This document shows, one piece after another, positions 23,510 to 36,700 of a stretch of 64,000 bases of DNA. The translations under genes were made by a program, and so were the position numbers. The DNA comes from Gorsachius magnificus. Lineage: Eukaryota; Chordata; Aves; Pelecaniformes; Ardeidae. The DNA is taken from positions 86,861,684 to 86,925,683 of the forward strand of contig CM067082.1 in NCBI GenBank assembly GCA_034008185.1. Reading direction: 5' to 3'. The notes below the pieces were generated by a model that was given only the letters and a program-made list of their open reading frames with translations, did no database searches and was not told the DNA's origin. Numbering within the stretch: position 1 is the stretch's first letter; every line of letters begins with the position of its first letter.

Positions 23510-24085
23510 GTGATCAGGGAGAGGGTGAGCAGTGAGGTGAGAAAATCTGTGGATGATTCTGAGCTGCCAGGGGGAGGAGGTTAAGGGTTGGTTGTGAAGG
23601 GCTCCAGAAGGACTTTGTGACACTGGCTGGATGAGGAAATAGCAGATAAAATGCAGTACAGATAGGTGCAAGGGGATGCACCTGATGAGGAGGGGGGGAA
23701 ACAATCCCAGCCGTATGTATGCTGCAATGGGTACCAGGCTGGTGGCTGGCTGTGCAAGAACAAGGGCTGCGGTTATAACTGAGCTGTGAAAATCTGCATG
23801 ATCCTCATTTAAAAAAAGGTCAAGTAATTTTTAGGAAAGAGATGGTGACCAGAAGTGAAGGTGTTAACATGTCACAGCATATGTCTATGGCTTTGGTGCC
23901 TCCATCTCAAAACCAAATTTGTAAAACTGGAAAAAGTACAGAGAAATGTATCTTGGTTAAAGAGAAGTATGGAATAGCTGCTCTGTGAGAATTTCTTCAG
24001 TGGCCTAGGGTGCATCAGGGACCTAAGGCTTATATGGAAAAGGACTGAGTAAATTAATGAAAGGGAATCTACCACCTCTGAATCA
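23510..24085 (+). mobile_element. Ancient CR1-type LINE fragment, + orientation
   Basis: The segment from about 23635 (gaaatagcagataaaatgca) through the tgcaaggggatgcacctgat region, the 'cccagccgtatgta' segment, and later 'catctcaaaaccaaatttgt' follows the order of old CR1/L3-like ORF2 sequence that I know from sauropsids. It is heavily mutated with many indels and stops, and no open frame survives. Borders are approximate. Confidence 0.6.
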
Positions 24086-25500
24086 AAAGAGTGGCTCCTC
24101 TGATGCAGTGTCTAACTCGAGGCTCAGTGGATGCCTGAGAAAGACCTGGGGAAGTATCGCCCTGCGCTTGCCTTGCCCACATGCAGCTCTGTAGGTATGT
24201 GCCCTTGACTACCCAGTGGAGCCTGGATGCTGAGGTTGATGGAGCAACCTTGTGTTTCTCATTAGATAAGCTTGTTCCTGTTCACAGCGTTGGTAGCTCA
24301 GCTTCTCTGTTCATAGCACTGTATCTGCCTTGGGTATAAGGAAAGGGATCAACCTGAGAAGTGTATTAAGTACATAAAATTAATCTCTTAAAGCATCCCC
24401 TTCCATATCAGTTGGTACTGGTGCCCTCAGCTCGGACTGGACCATAGGCTGTGTATGCCTATGGCCTTTGGAGCTTCAGGAGATATGAACAAAATATGCT
24501 GTACCCTTGTTTGTGATGGTTTGTGGTTTATCAATACGATATAGAATGGTTCAGGTGCCAATGAGCATTTTGACAGCATTGCTAGTGCTTTGGAGTTCTT
24601 CAGGTGGAGCACCATTGCACCATTCCTTCTGCTTTGCCACAGGCAATCTGGTCATTGCCTGCAGTGATTCTTCTTGACCAGTTCACATGGTTTAAGTTGC
24701 AAGCTCTGTAATGTAACTTGTCTGCAGACATAGACATGGGAAGAACAGCACTGGCACCTTTTACTTACGTGGCAGAGGACTTGCTTATGTAAAGCTCAAT
24801 GGGATCGTTTCTCATTTTTGGAGGGTGCCAAGCATAGTGACGTCATGTGCTACTGCCCACACAAGTCATCCATTTGCCACTGTCACACCAGTCTGTGGCA
24901 GAAGCAGACAGTGTGGGGAACGTGATTTGAAAAGAAGAGTTGTTAAAAAATCATCTGTAACTTCTCACTTTATTAATATGCAATTTTCTCTGAAGATTGC
25001 ATCAGTGTGGTGGGGAGCATGCAACTGGAGAGGTTCCTGCGCCGGCTCTGGGCAGCACACAGGTGGATGGCTGCTGGAGGCTACTGCCGACCCCTCTGAC
25101 AGTAAGGAGAGAGGGGAGCACACTCCCATAGCTCACTCCTGCCTGCGGTCTTTCCATGAGGCTCTGTGTAACCACTGCAGCCCATTCTGCTCCATACTGA
25201 TGGTAAGAGCGCAACAGATAAGGAAGAGCAAGGCTTTGCAGGACTTGCTCCTTCATTCATAAATGTTATAGTAGTACTATTTCTCTCATTGTAGCGAAGT
25301 TTAAGGACTTTGAGCAAGTTTGGGGTCCCTTCTGGCTGTAAAGCAGCTTAATGAGAGGCAGCCTTTTCCCAGAAGAGCGTTGCAGCTTAGTAGCAAAAGG
25401 TGGGGATAAGGAAGAAATATTGTCACTACCCCATGCTGCTATGCAAGACTGCACTGTGGTTCATCTGGGGCCAGGTGGGAGCTGGGCATGCAGAGTGTCT
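24086..25500. other. Intergenic, nothing recognised
   Basis: No coding match, RNA gene or clear repeat seen between the two CR1 fragments. Confidence 0.6.
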
Positions 25501-25504
25501 TGTG

Positions 25505-25816
25505 GAGGAATTGTGCCGCATCCTCTGGAGCCAGACTCTTCTCAGTGGTGCCCAGCGACAGGACAAGGGGCAATGGGCACAAACTGAGACATGAGAGGTT
25601 TCATTTGAATATGCTGAAGAACTTCTTTACTTTGAGGGTGACAGAGCACTGGCACAGGCTGCCCAGGGAGGCTGTGGAGCCTCCTTCTCTGGAGATATTC
25701 AAAGCCCGCCTGGATGATGGCCTGTGCACCCTGCTCTGGGTGAACCTGCTTTAGTAGGGGGGTTGGACTGGATGATCTCCGGGAGGCCCCTTCCAACCCT
25801 TGCCATTCTGTGATTC
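25505..25816 (+). mobile_element. CR1 LINE 3' end, + orientation
   Basis: A clear avian CR1 tail: ccagactcttctcagtggtg, gcgacaggacaaggggcaat, caggctgcccagggaggctg, ggatgatctccgggaggcc, ending ccttccaaccc then cattctgtgattc. The remnant of the ORF2 C-terminus can be read as [19 protein letters not shown] followed by [12 protein letters not shown], the typical end of CR1 reverse transcriptase. It is 5'-truncated like most CR1 copies, not autonomous, and younger than the neighbouring fragments because it is much less diverged. Confidence 0.93.
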
Positions 25817-27016
25817 CCCAGCCAGGTAAGAAGGCTTTCAAATAAGAAAATGGATGAAATACATCATAAAATCCAGCAGGGGTGAACATCTGCTGGGAAC
25901 TGCTGCTTGCCTTTTTTGCTCTGGTGGGAAAAAGGAGGCAAGAGGTGAGAGTAGGACCGGGCTCGCAGAAGCGGTATCCTGAAGGATTGGTTTTACACAC
26001 CAATCGTGGGGTGGGTCACAGTCCTGGGCCTTGTAGCAGAAAGGGTTGGACTCTCCTGACGTCACCCGGAGACGCTGTCCTTCCCTGTCCATTCCTGAGA
26101 TTGAAGATAGTGCTGCTTTGATTGGCGCCGGCCAAGGGTGTAACAGGTCGGGACTAGTTACAAAAGGGTATGTTCAGCCATACAAAAATTTAACATACTG
26201 GTGAAAAAAAAATCTTGTAACAGAAACTTAGCTGGGCAGCTTAACAAGCAAAATCTTACTGGGCGTCGCGGTGATGGTATGGGTTTTCCCTCCTTCCCCC
26301 TTTTACCTGCTGTGTAATCTCTACAGGCAAGGGACAATGTCTAGCTTGGTTTTGAGCTTTCTACAATATAAAAGTTGTTATTCAGTGCTCATTATCAGTA
26401 TTGTTTGCTTGGATTACATTGTCTTTTCAGGTTCAATAAACACATAGTGCATTAACAAGCACACAGTAATCAAAAGTAATAAATAGTGGAACTATAAATG
26501 TATTTTGGCCTGCTTCTCAGCTGCTATGAATTAGTCTGTATGCACTCCTGATAAAGTACTCCCTTATTACGTGGCATCATAAAAGATATGTTTAAGGAAG
26601 TTTAGGAAGAGAGATTAATAAAGTTAAGACCGAGTGACAGGCTATTTGATAAAGTGGTTTGAAATAAAAAGCTTTTGACAGAGGTATTCAGCAGGATGGG
26701 TTTATGAGCTCTGCGCTACAAAACTCAGCAAGAACATGATGACTCCTTGCAGGCTTCTCCCCAAAAGGTCCCCGGGGCAGCCTACAGAATGGGTCTCCAA
26801 ACCGGGTTGCTTGGCTTCGGGCTGCAGCCACCACTCAGCCCCTCTGGGGCTGAACCATCGATGAGAGCCATGCCTGCCAGCTTGGGCCGCTGCGGCAAGG
26901 CGCTGGAGAGCACCGGGAAAGGGTATCGCAGTGAAAAATTGGTTTGGCTTATAGAGGCAGCGCTTGAACGAGGCAGCAGGGAGCTTCGTGCTCTTCCTCT
27001 GCTGATCGTGTGCCTT

Positions 27017-27088
27017 TTGAGGGTGAGAGCATGGCCAGAAGTAAGGCAGGATTTGAGGGCGAGAGCATGGCCAGAAGTAAGGCAGGAC
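27017..27088. repeat. 36-base tandem duplication, two copies
   Basis: Copies at 27017-27052 and 27053-27088 share the segment gagagcatggccagaagtaa. They differ at one internal base (ggt/ggc) and at the last base of the unit. The unit is a multiple of three, so any frame through it repeats 12 residues. The near identity points to a recent slippage event. Confidence 0.9.
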
Positions 27089-28137
27089 TAAAACCGGAGC
27101 GTGTCAGAGAACAACGCTCAAGGGTGACATTTGGTATTGGCAGGAGACATCAACGCCTAACGCCATTAAATGCTGCGCACCAATTGTGTTGCTTCACGTT
27201 GCGTGCTTTGGCATTGGTGAGGGGGTACGAGTTGGGCAATGAGTCCTTCCCTGAGCTTCTTACCTCTTTTTCCTTGGCACGGCATGCTAATGAGAGCCTT
27301 AGCCTGCTCTTTCATCTTGTCCCATGTTCTCCTTTGTTGATGTGGAAAAGGAGGGAGGGGGGGGCCCAGGCTGGAGAATGAGAGATAAAGTGAGTTTGTT
27401 TATGGCTGAGTCAGAGGACAGTCAGATGGAGAGTTTTCCTTGTAACTTAATAGCTGCATTAATCATGGGGACTGCAGCTACTCCCACTGACAGCCAGAAA
27501 AGGGCCTCGGTGCCTCACAGCTTTGCTGATACCAAGTGAGTTCTCTGCAAAGCTGCTCTCCTAGCAGGTACAATTAGAGTGCTTTAATAGACATGAAGGA
27601 TGCAGAAAGATTTTTAATTATCTTGCATTAAATACAGCCTAACCTCAGCAGGAACAATCCTTTATGTAATTTCAGATTAAGTGAAATTATGTTGTGTAGT
27701 AGTGATGTCGTCGGAGCATCCCCGGGCAACTGGCTAAGAGTGGCTGTTTCTGTAAAGGAAATAAGGTCTGATAACGCTAATACCTTATCGCGTTGCATAT
27801 GCTAACGTGGAGCTTAGTGAGACGCAATCAGTTTGGCATGGCCTGGGTGAAATCATGGGTCAAACTTACAGAAGCCTTTGACTGTCTGTGCTCAAACACA
27901 TGTGTGTCAGGATGATTTAAAGGAGGGCTCGTTTCTTCCCCCACCCCTGTGTCCTTTGAAGAAGGGAGAGGTAAGATTTCCTCAGCGAAAAGTTTATCCC
28001 AGTGGAAGGAAATTCAGCACTTTACCCACTGGGCTTTGGCGGGTGCCTTTCGCCAAAGTTTTTTTGGCTCCCAGCTTTCAGCTGGATCCATATCGCTCGG
28101 TGCCAAGCAGAGGTTATCTAAAGTAGCTGCCTGAGTA

Positions 28138-28195
28138 ACTATAAATCCCAATGAAAACAAATGGGACTCACTAAGGCATCTTTGAAAAGCCTCCT
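28138..28195. repeat. Old dispersed repeat fragment
   Basis: The stretch aatcccaatgaaaacaaatg, then ggactcactaaggcatcttt and gaaaagcc, resembles a common degenerate amniote repeat whose core reads like 'aatcaatgggacttaggc'. Family name uncertain. Confidence 0.4.
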
Positions 28196-29588
28196 CTTGA
28201 TAACAAGGTGGAGGAACTGAAGTGACAGAATATTCATTTATCTGAATGAGAATAGTACAAGAATGGAGGAAAGTGGGGTAAAAGATTGTAACCCCCCAAA
28301 TTACTTATTTCGTTCTCTCTCTCCTCAGAGATACTGCCCGCGTTAGACCCCCAGGTGCTGCATTCTCCCAGTTCCTGACTCTTTGGGTGTGCTCAGCCTC
28401 TGCCGTGAGCAGGGGCATGTTCAGTGCCTCTAAAATTGGAGCTGCTTCACCTTGCTGCCTGCTGGCTCTGCTGGCGGTGCCCACGCAGGCGGCAGGTTGC
28501 AGCAGCAAGTGCCAGCAGCTCCCCAGTCCGACCCTCCCTCGCCTCTTCGGCCGGAGCTTGCCCTCTCCTCCCTGGCACTGCTGATGGCTCCCACCTATCC
28601 TTGGCTCTCCTTTCTGCCTGCCCTGTGTTTGCTGGAGCTGACACAATGTCTGTAATGCACACAGGGTTCAGAGTTTCTATTTATCTGATTGCCTAGTGCC
28701 TGTGCTTTTTTATATCCCCCCGCTATAAAAGTTACATCTCTTTAATCTCCACAAGTCCCCTGGATGACTGCACGCAATCCCACCCACTCCCAGCACCGCG
28801 CTGGCTGGTAGTGCAGGCCCAGCCCCATTGCTGCAGGGGTCTGTTTCATACCACTACCAGCCTCTTTTTTTTTTTTCTTTTCTTCTTTTTTTCTCCCACC
28901 CCCCCTCCACTTTTTGTTGTTGGCAATGCGATTGCCAAGCCGGGCAGTAGTTTTCAGTCTGGAAGGCAAGTGAATAGCGGGGAGAAGCTGCAGGGAGTGC
29001 AAATAGCAAGCAGCAAGCGCTTTTGGCTCTCTGGTGCAACGCCACTGAGGGAAGTGGGCATTTCCTCAGGTTTAGAAAGTGGAAAGCTGGCTGGATCTGT
29101 GCTGCAGAGCACTCCCTCCCCACCGGTGTTTGGCCGTGCGGGTTATTTACAGCCTTTATTGTGGTCCCTATATAATCGCAGCTTGCCAGACCCATAAAAA
29201 TAGTACCTCGTGCTCTCTGCAGGGCTGCTAATTGCTTGCAGCCACCCAGATGGCATTTTCCTTCCTGCAACCAAGCATGGACGATTTATATTTTATCGAT
29301 AGCGAGGGGATGGGAGGGTGGAAGCCGCCTGCCTTCCACACCCATTGCTCTGTGCTCGGACAGCATCATCAGAGCTGGGAGCTGCGTCGAGGATGTGAGA
29401 GGAAAACTCTCCCCTCCTAGCCCAGGACAAGGGCATCCCCTTCAGAAAGCTCAGAGCCAGTGCAGCTTTGGAAAGAGTAAATGTGAATACAGTTTGTCTT
29501 GGGGGTATTTGGCTTGCATGTTGATGTGGCTTCTTGCGAAGGTGGCTGTGCTCTCAGACCAAAAACTGCTGGCTGGTCAGCTTGAAAG

Positions 29589-29614
29589 TCCTTCACACCT
29601 AAATGTGTGAAGGA
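29589..29614. promoter_or_regulatory. T-box-like palindrome (10-base arms)
   Basis: TCCTTCACAC, a six-base spacer (CTAAAT) and the exact reverse complement GTGTGAAGGA. The left arm continues as TTCACACCT, a full T-box half site (AGGTGTGAA on the other strand), and the right arm carries the near half site ATGTGTGAA. It resembles the palindromic Brachyury-type site but with two extra central bases. Occupancy is unknown. Confidence 0.4.
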
Positions 29615-32600
29615 AATACCTGTGGTCAGCCTTTGCTTGAAGGTAAAGGCTTGGAATATGTGTAAACTTGTACATGCCACCTGTTTTTTGTTTCTTCTTT
29701 GCAAGTTTACTCTGCGTGTCCTCAAACATCACCTGCCAGAGGCTCTGGAAGGTTCTTCCCAAAAGATGGATTTCTAGGCCATTGACTGTTTCGGATCACT
29801 TCTCATTAGTATAGAGGAGAAAAGGAAAATGATTCCTCCTTTCCTCTTGAAACACAAACAATTCTTAGCACTGTTGCAGTCATACTCATCAGGGAATTAT
29901 CCAAACTTTTTTTTGTTTTCCATGAGGAACATTTCTTTCTGAAGCCCACTGCTGGAATGAGAGTGCTGGGGCTAGAGGAACAGCAAGCCTGGGCCAAATC
30001 CAGAGCTTCTGTGCTCCTTTCCACATCGAATTTCCTCGCCTCAGCTTTCTACTTGCCACGCTCACGTACCTTCCTAGCCTCGCTATTTCACAGGGGGTTG
30101 ATGTTAAATAGTGTTGCTCCAGGAATCATGTAAAGAAGAGAGGTGGGCTGAGGCCAGCCTGGCTAGGACATATACACATAAAGCAGATAAAACCACGCAA
30201 TATTTGCAAGCAGCAATTGCTGATAGCCAGTGGGTAGCTGCAGCGCAGCAAATGAATCCCTTGTGCTCAGCCACTGATATCACCAGAATTAACTGTGTTC
30301 AGCTCAGCAGGTGGAGTTAAACATTTATCTAATCTGCTCTTGTGGTTTTTAGCATCCAGGATCACAGGTGGCAGACAGACACCATCTTCCTTGGACATCC
30401 CAAGCAGGCTGCAGGAGCCTCAGCTCTCCCAGGTGATGTGGGAGGGGGCAGAGGGCCAGATCCTTACCGCCTTCTCATGCCTGTTAATTAGCTAGAACTC
30501 AAATGAGCTTATTAAGGACTGGGGTCATTTTAATTTAATCTGTTGGGGGGATGGGGGCTTGCCTGTATTTCCCAGGTCTCCACGACATGTGTGAAGATGG
30601 CAGATACAATGCAAGGGACCACAAATGGATCACGCTGTAAAAAGAAGGTAAGTTGTCATGAGCAGACTGCAGCTTAGAAACATAGCGACCTTATAATCCA
30701 AAAAGGGATTTCTGTGCCAAATCCTTCTATGTAAGCCACAAACCTATTTCACCATAAATCAAATATTTCTCAAGGCCGCGTGCTTGAGCACACTGAGCTT
30801 ATGTGCCAGTCACTGAAATTAGTCTCCAGTCCTTTTGCATCTTAGGAGCTCTTGGTGCAACTGTGTAAAAGTGGAAGCACTAAAAATTATGCTTGCAACG
30901 CGGATGTACATTTACATTTGTTAGTCTAAGTCGAGATTTAGATACAAGAATACCTAGCTGGTGCCAGACAGTACCTAATCTTCTGATAAGTCTTCCAAGG
31001 TGCCATAGGCATGGAGTGCCACTTCACAGGCTATGAAAGATGAAAATAATTTCCTTTTCTTGTATTAATAAGAGGAGACCAGGTCAAACAGTTCATTCTC
31101 CACAAGACCTTGGCCCAGAAAAGGCTGACTGTGCACCAACAATGAGCTATTTCCAGCTCCTTTCGGAGCTCCAGAGAGACAGGAGTTTGCTTCCCACTGA
31201 TGAACGCAATGGAAAATCCTGCTTGTTTCGGTCAGAGTTCTCGTATCCTGGAGGCAGTGGGACCGTGCTGTAGGAAGGAACGCTGTGAGGATTTCTGGTT
31301 TGTGGCTGTGCCCCATCTTACCCCTCCTCTTTTCAGAAGGTAAGTTTGGCAAGAGCCAGCTTTCTGGTGTGCCAGGCCTCCCTCAGGATATGCCAGCTGG
31401 CTGGGGTTGCGAGGGGAGGGGAAGGGCGCAGCAACTCGCTCTTGAGGCAGCACCACTTGAATGGAGTGTGCCTGAAAAATTCTTAACCGCAGATCTGTTC
31501 TTAGCTGCAGCAAGATAAAAGGCATATTTCATGAAAGTAATACATTCCAGCATTGCACGTGCAAGCAGGGAGATGGGCAGCATGCGTATGAATGCATCGT
31601 CTCTTTGTTTGAATGCGCTATTTTACCTCTATAGGATCAAATGTTTGTTACTTAAGCAATGCCTAATAAGAGATCTTGAGACCATCCTATCTGGCTGCGA
31701 GCCACACAGCGGGGGTGTAATCTGCTTTGGTATTTCACTGTGGTTTTCTCTTGTCAAAAGATATTTTTTTGTGTATGCTCTTTTCCAAGGTGAGATATGA
31801 GATGCAGGGGCAGAACTGTGGTAGCTGGGATGATTTAAGGATAACAGAAAAACAAGGTTTGTCAAGAAACTACGAATCTTGTCAGATCAAGTTATGTGGC
31901 TGGAAAGATAGGCAAGCTTTCCACCTCAGTATCCCTTTATTGTGCTTTTCTTTCCCACCTAAGCTTTCCCAGCTGGTCCCATACGAGGTAGCACTTCTCC
32001 CATAGCTGGGCAGGACCAAGGTGCTCTCACGCTGCTTGCTAATCCAGGGATAGGGGGAGGTTAAATTGTTGGCTTCATAAACCTGTGATCCCAAATGAGC
32101 CTTTGAAGCTGATCTTTGCCTCTTGAAGCTCTTAACCACCCCTGTCGTACAGTCGTCTGAAGTAAAATTGGGAATGCCTATCTTTCCGAAAGTTACGCTT
32201 TAACTCGGCCACAAAATACAGGTTTGATTCAAGATTAGATTTACAAGGTGAGATTACATAGTTTGTCCTGTGCTAGGGACCAATTACGTTATCAACACAA
32301 TTCCTTCTGGCTTTAAAATGTTCATCTCTGTGAAAAGTAGCCAGCTGTTTTTCAGCTATGGCTGTATGCAGGATAGAGCGTGACTTAGCTGTAACAGCAA
32401 TGATTTTCTCTTACAGCCATCTCGTGCAGGCATATCCAGCTGTTTGCTGTTTGTGCTGGTTTTCTGCAAGGCAGTGATTTGCTGACCTCCTGACAGTGGC
32501 TGAGGGCTTTCATAGATGGAAGGAAAGCATGGAAAAAATATCCTTTACCTGGTGCAAACTGGGATTCCTGCAGTGGCAGGGTGGGCGGTCCCCAGCCGGA

Positions 32601-33111
32601 TGAGTCTCCCTGCTTCCCTGCACTGGGGGCACGAACGGCATGTTTGCAGGGTGTGGGAGCTCAGCCTGGGCTCCTGGCTCTCTGTAAAACTGCTGTGTTC
32701 CTGTGGCAATCGTGTTTGCTTTCAGCCCTGCATCTACCTATGCCTACATTGCTCCCGAATTTCTGAATTGCCTTCCAAGGCGCTGGCTTTTGCTGCTAGG
32801 GCTCATGCTCTACCTCAGCTCCACTGAATTGTAAATCCTTAATACAGGGTCAAATTGCCCTCTGCTAAATGAATATTACATTCATAGAAAAGCATGAACA
32901 TGGCGTACAGAAGTATGCTGTGCCACTCCTTTCTGGGAGTGGTGTCCAGCCCTCTTCTTGCAGGTATTAAAGAGAGAGATACGTCGGTAGATCAGGGGAT
33001 CATCCATGGTAATTTTTTCTTGAATCCTGTAAAAAAAGGACAAAATATATTCTTTTAACAGAAGTCAGCTATATTTAAAACTTGTAGGAGAGTCACCCAA
33101 TTCATTCCTGG

Positions 33112-33181
33112 TATCCCTGTGAGTCCTTTGCTTCCCATTACGTATTATCCTTGTGAGTCCTTGCTGCCCATCACGGATTAT
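33112..33181. repeat. ~34-base tandem repeat, two degenerate copies
   Basis: The phrases tatccctgtgagtccttt and tatccttgtgagtccttg recur 34 bases apart, each followed by a variant of gcccatcacggattat. No coding role seen. Confidence 0.75.
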
Positions 33182-33639
33182 CGTAAATGCATCTATAGCT
33201 GAAGTCAGCCTCCCTTCCCGCCACACTGCCCCATGCATGCTCCCTCTCTCCAGGTTTTCCTGTCTCTCTGCACCAAGTTTGGAGCCTCTTGCCTACAAGC
33301 GATGCCCTCCGTGACCCCCTCTCTCTCTATCTGCTCACACATTCCTCCCTTATCTTGCTCTGACACTGCTCCAGATTCCCTCCTGACTATAGACCATACG
33401 TGTTTCCAGATCCCGACTTGGTGCCTTCTAACAAAACTGGCTTTCATCCTGGCAGTGAGTCATATGACCTTCCTCTCTTTTTTTCCAAAACCTTCAGTAT
33501 TTACATGAACCCTTTAACCAGCAGCATCTGAAATGTTTCTCCATCAGTCTCCATAACTGTATCTGTCTGCTTATATGATCAGTGTTTGTATTAGGTCGTT
33601 GTTATGCCCTTCTGAATCTGTTCTAGCTGTATTTTGACT

Positions 33640-33725
33640 AGACTCCAGTGGCCTTTGGGTAAAGACTCTTCTGTGTGTGTTTATACATTGCTAAATACGC
33701 TGTTGATGCTCAATAAATAACATTT
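33640..33725 (+). repeat. Possible ancient SINE/LINE tail
   Basis: ttgctaaatacgctgttgat then gctcaataaataacat resembles the 'tgctcaataaatg' 3' tails of very old amniote interspersed repeats. It contains AATAAA at about 33712, but no transcript is suggested upstream. Confidence 0.35.
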
Positions 33726-36700
33726 TTCATCTTTGAAATTACTTTGAAATTATTTTTACGTGAGGAACCAGCTCAAGAAAAATCTGTGACTTTGGTCCCC
33801 CTAAAATCAATGGGAATTCTGCCATGGGGTATTTTAGGGTACAGTATTACAATTATTGTTGTCCCTTTGTATGTTTAGTTTGTGTCATCTTTATTTTTTA
33901 TAGAGATTGTCTATACAGAAGTCCCCTTGCTTTCTTAGGGGTTGAAGATCTGAATGACTTCAGGGTTTGTAAATTTGTAAATATTACAACATTTTGCCTG
34001 TTAAAATAATGTGACCTCACTGAAGCTTCATTTTTTTCCAAACAAGTAATATGTGGGAGGCAAGACCTCCTCTTTTCGGGGCAATATTCAGCTTCGGGGA
34101 CCGGAGACTCTGAAACATGCCGAACGCATGTAGCCGTAACGCCTCTGCCTAAATACGCGGTGCTGTTGCAAACCTCAGCTCCGTGGAAACCCTATCGCTG
34201 ATCATCGGTGCGGGACGCCCCACCCCAAGCGGCGATTAGAGCGAAGCTCGTGTCATAAATCCGCTGGCATCCCGAGTGAAGCCAGTGTTCCCTGGGAACG
34301 GAGGTTATCTCCTCCTGTTGCTGCTGGTCCTTTGAACTTCCCTGTGGCCAGGGAATCCTCCCGTTTGCAGCGAGACTAACAATTATGAAACTGCCCCTGC
34401 TCTCCTGGCTGGGGTTTGCATCTAATTAACTTTAACAGGAGTCATAATTTCAGGAGCGATTTCTCAAAAGCGTTATAGCTCAGGACAATTAAGGCTTGAG
34501 AGAGAGCGCGCAAGACAAGGAGGGGAGGAAAACAGGGGCACTCCTTGGGGCAGGGCACCTCATGAGTATTAAACAGACGTGACTCATTCCTGCCTCTAGT
34601 CCCAGCAGAAGTAACACCTTTTGAATAAGTTCTGCATGCTAGATAAAAACTTGTTTGCCGGTGCAAAAATCATACCACGCGTGTTGGAACAAGCACCCCG
34701 ATGGGCTATTCCCATTAAAAACAAGGGCATACGGCAGTGGATTTTTCAGTCTGCTCGTGGAAATTTGACGCAGGTTTTTTTAGCTGCGGAAACTTGTAAA
34801 AGTCTGCAGAAAGAAGGGATAAAGGGGGGGAAAAAATGCAGACCAAGGAATGAATGAATTAATTCAGTTGCCCTTCTGGAGCAGTGTGTCTTTATTCTTA
34901 TTATGCATGAAATATGTAGTAGTGTATATAGAATACATCCATCAGCCAATTTGACAGGCAAAACCTGATCTTGAGGATGTGCAAAACTAGAAAGGAGATT
35001 GTAGCAACGTAGAACATAAAAATGCTGGGGACCCCTTGGTCTGACTTTCTGTGTATTTATTTGAAGGGAGTTCTGCATGCAATACTGAAGCCTTTGTGTA
35101 TATGCCTGGCATCCCACAGACCTCTCCCAGAAGTAATGCCACGGAGGACAGCATCTCTATGTGTGAAGAACCCAGCTTTCGGCAAACGTACAGAAAATCA
35201 GGTTTTATAACAGATGGTTGTAGGAAGTCTCCTGCCGCTACTACAGGGGTGATGCCTATCTTTACTAGTGGCATGAGGATTCTAGAGGAAACAGGTTTTT
35301 TCGGTTTGGTTTGGGCTTTTTTTTTTTTTTTTTTACCACAAAATTGGCTCAGAGCAAGGTTAGTTGGAGTAGTGGTTAAAGCAGAGCCAGCCGGCCTACA
35401 CAAAATCCTTACCAGCATTGCTGAGGATAGGCCGTTGCTAAAACAACGGTGGACTATTTCACATAAGAGCTGTATCCGCAGAGGGGGTTGCGAGATCCTC
35501 ACGGAAGGTGAGGAGGTGGTGGCGGGAGGGACAGCTGACGTCATGCATCGTCATGCTGATCATCATCTGCCACCCAGAGCATGTCCACACTGCAGCTGAA
35601 GGTGCGGCTGCAGCATGGGTAAATGCTTTCGTTTAGTGGTGCCAGTGGCTCAGGTGGCAATGGCAGTATAACGACAGCAATACAATATCAGCATGTAGCT
35701 GCTGGAGACCTCGGGCACGTATTCTGGTCATCGGCTGTGCTAAGTCTCTGCTGCTGGAGTTTCACCACTGCTGGCGTCTGGTTGAAGCTAACCCCCAGGC
35801 TTCTTGCTATACCGTGGTCATGGGCAACCCCCCAGCTGGGTGGTCAGCCCCAACGGTGGGCTGCAGGCTGCTTCTGGTGCAGCGCAACCACGCGTGGGCC
35901 CTGCTTGCAGTGCTCACCTAGGCAGGAAACAGGCAGATATATTGTCCCTTAAACATGCTGAACAGTTACAGTACAACTGCAGGTTTCTTCGATCAGCTCC
36001 TTGCGGTAACGCTTTCCCCCCTTCCTGAGAAATCTTTAATTTCAGCCATTTGGTGCTGTACCTCCTCCAGCTGTACCTACAGGTTCCCCTGGAGCAGCCT
36101 TCCAGCAGCCCTGTAGAAAAGTGCTCATCAGCTCCAGCTGAAGCAACAGGGCCAAATGAATATCTTAGCATGACGAGAGACTGCAAGTGAGCCTACACAA
36201 TCCATGGTCTGCTTGGGAAGTAAAACCCAACTGCCTCGGGAAGAAAAGTGTGACCTACCGAGCAGCAGAGTGTCTTGTGTCCTCGGAGCTGGGACTTGGG
36301 AATTTCATGCCCTCTGGGAGGGAGCGAGTTGATTTTCTCGATGTAGGAGCCTGGGGGCAAACCAGTATGTAAGTGGTACGGACAATCAGGGGCCCAGGAG
36401 TAAAACAGGGAGTGAACCGCAATGATAGTGTGGATGTGTCCTAAGGATGATGCTTGATAGTTTTACAACGTATTGTTGTAAGCAATGAAAATGAATCTTA
36501 AACTGTAAATCAGCTCATTTTCCATTTATTCATAAGAATTTTGCATTGTTTTCTGCTTGTTAGATTTCTAATGTTAGCATAGCCATTATGTTTTCTCATC
36601 TCATTAGGCTGGCTCATTTGGCATCTCTCAGAGATGCCAAAATGCAGGGGAGGTTTTTGGAAAGTTACTGGGAAAATTATGACCAGCTCTAGTGTTTTAA

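Noticed and set aside
25542..26003. 153-codon minus-strand frame
   Set aside because: Half of it is the antisense of the CR1 3' end at 25505-25816.
26747..27381. Frames of 114 and 123 codons over the 36-base duplication
   Set aside because: The repeated WPEVRQD peptide is caused by the tandem duplication; no protein family recognised.
34987..35599. Overlapping 185- and 182-codon frames on opposite strands
   Set aside because: Both run through a T18/A18 tract (giving Phe or Lys runs), overlap each other, and have no recognisable similarity or splice context.
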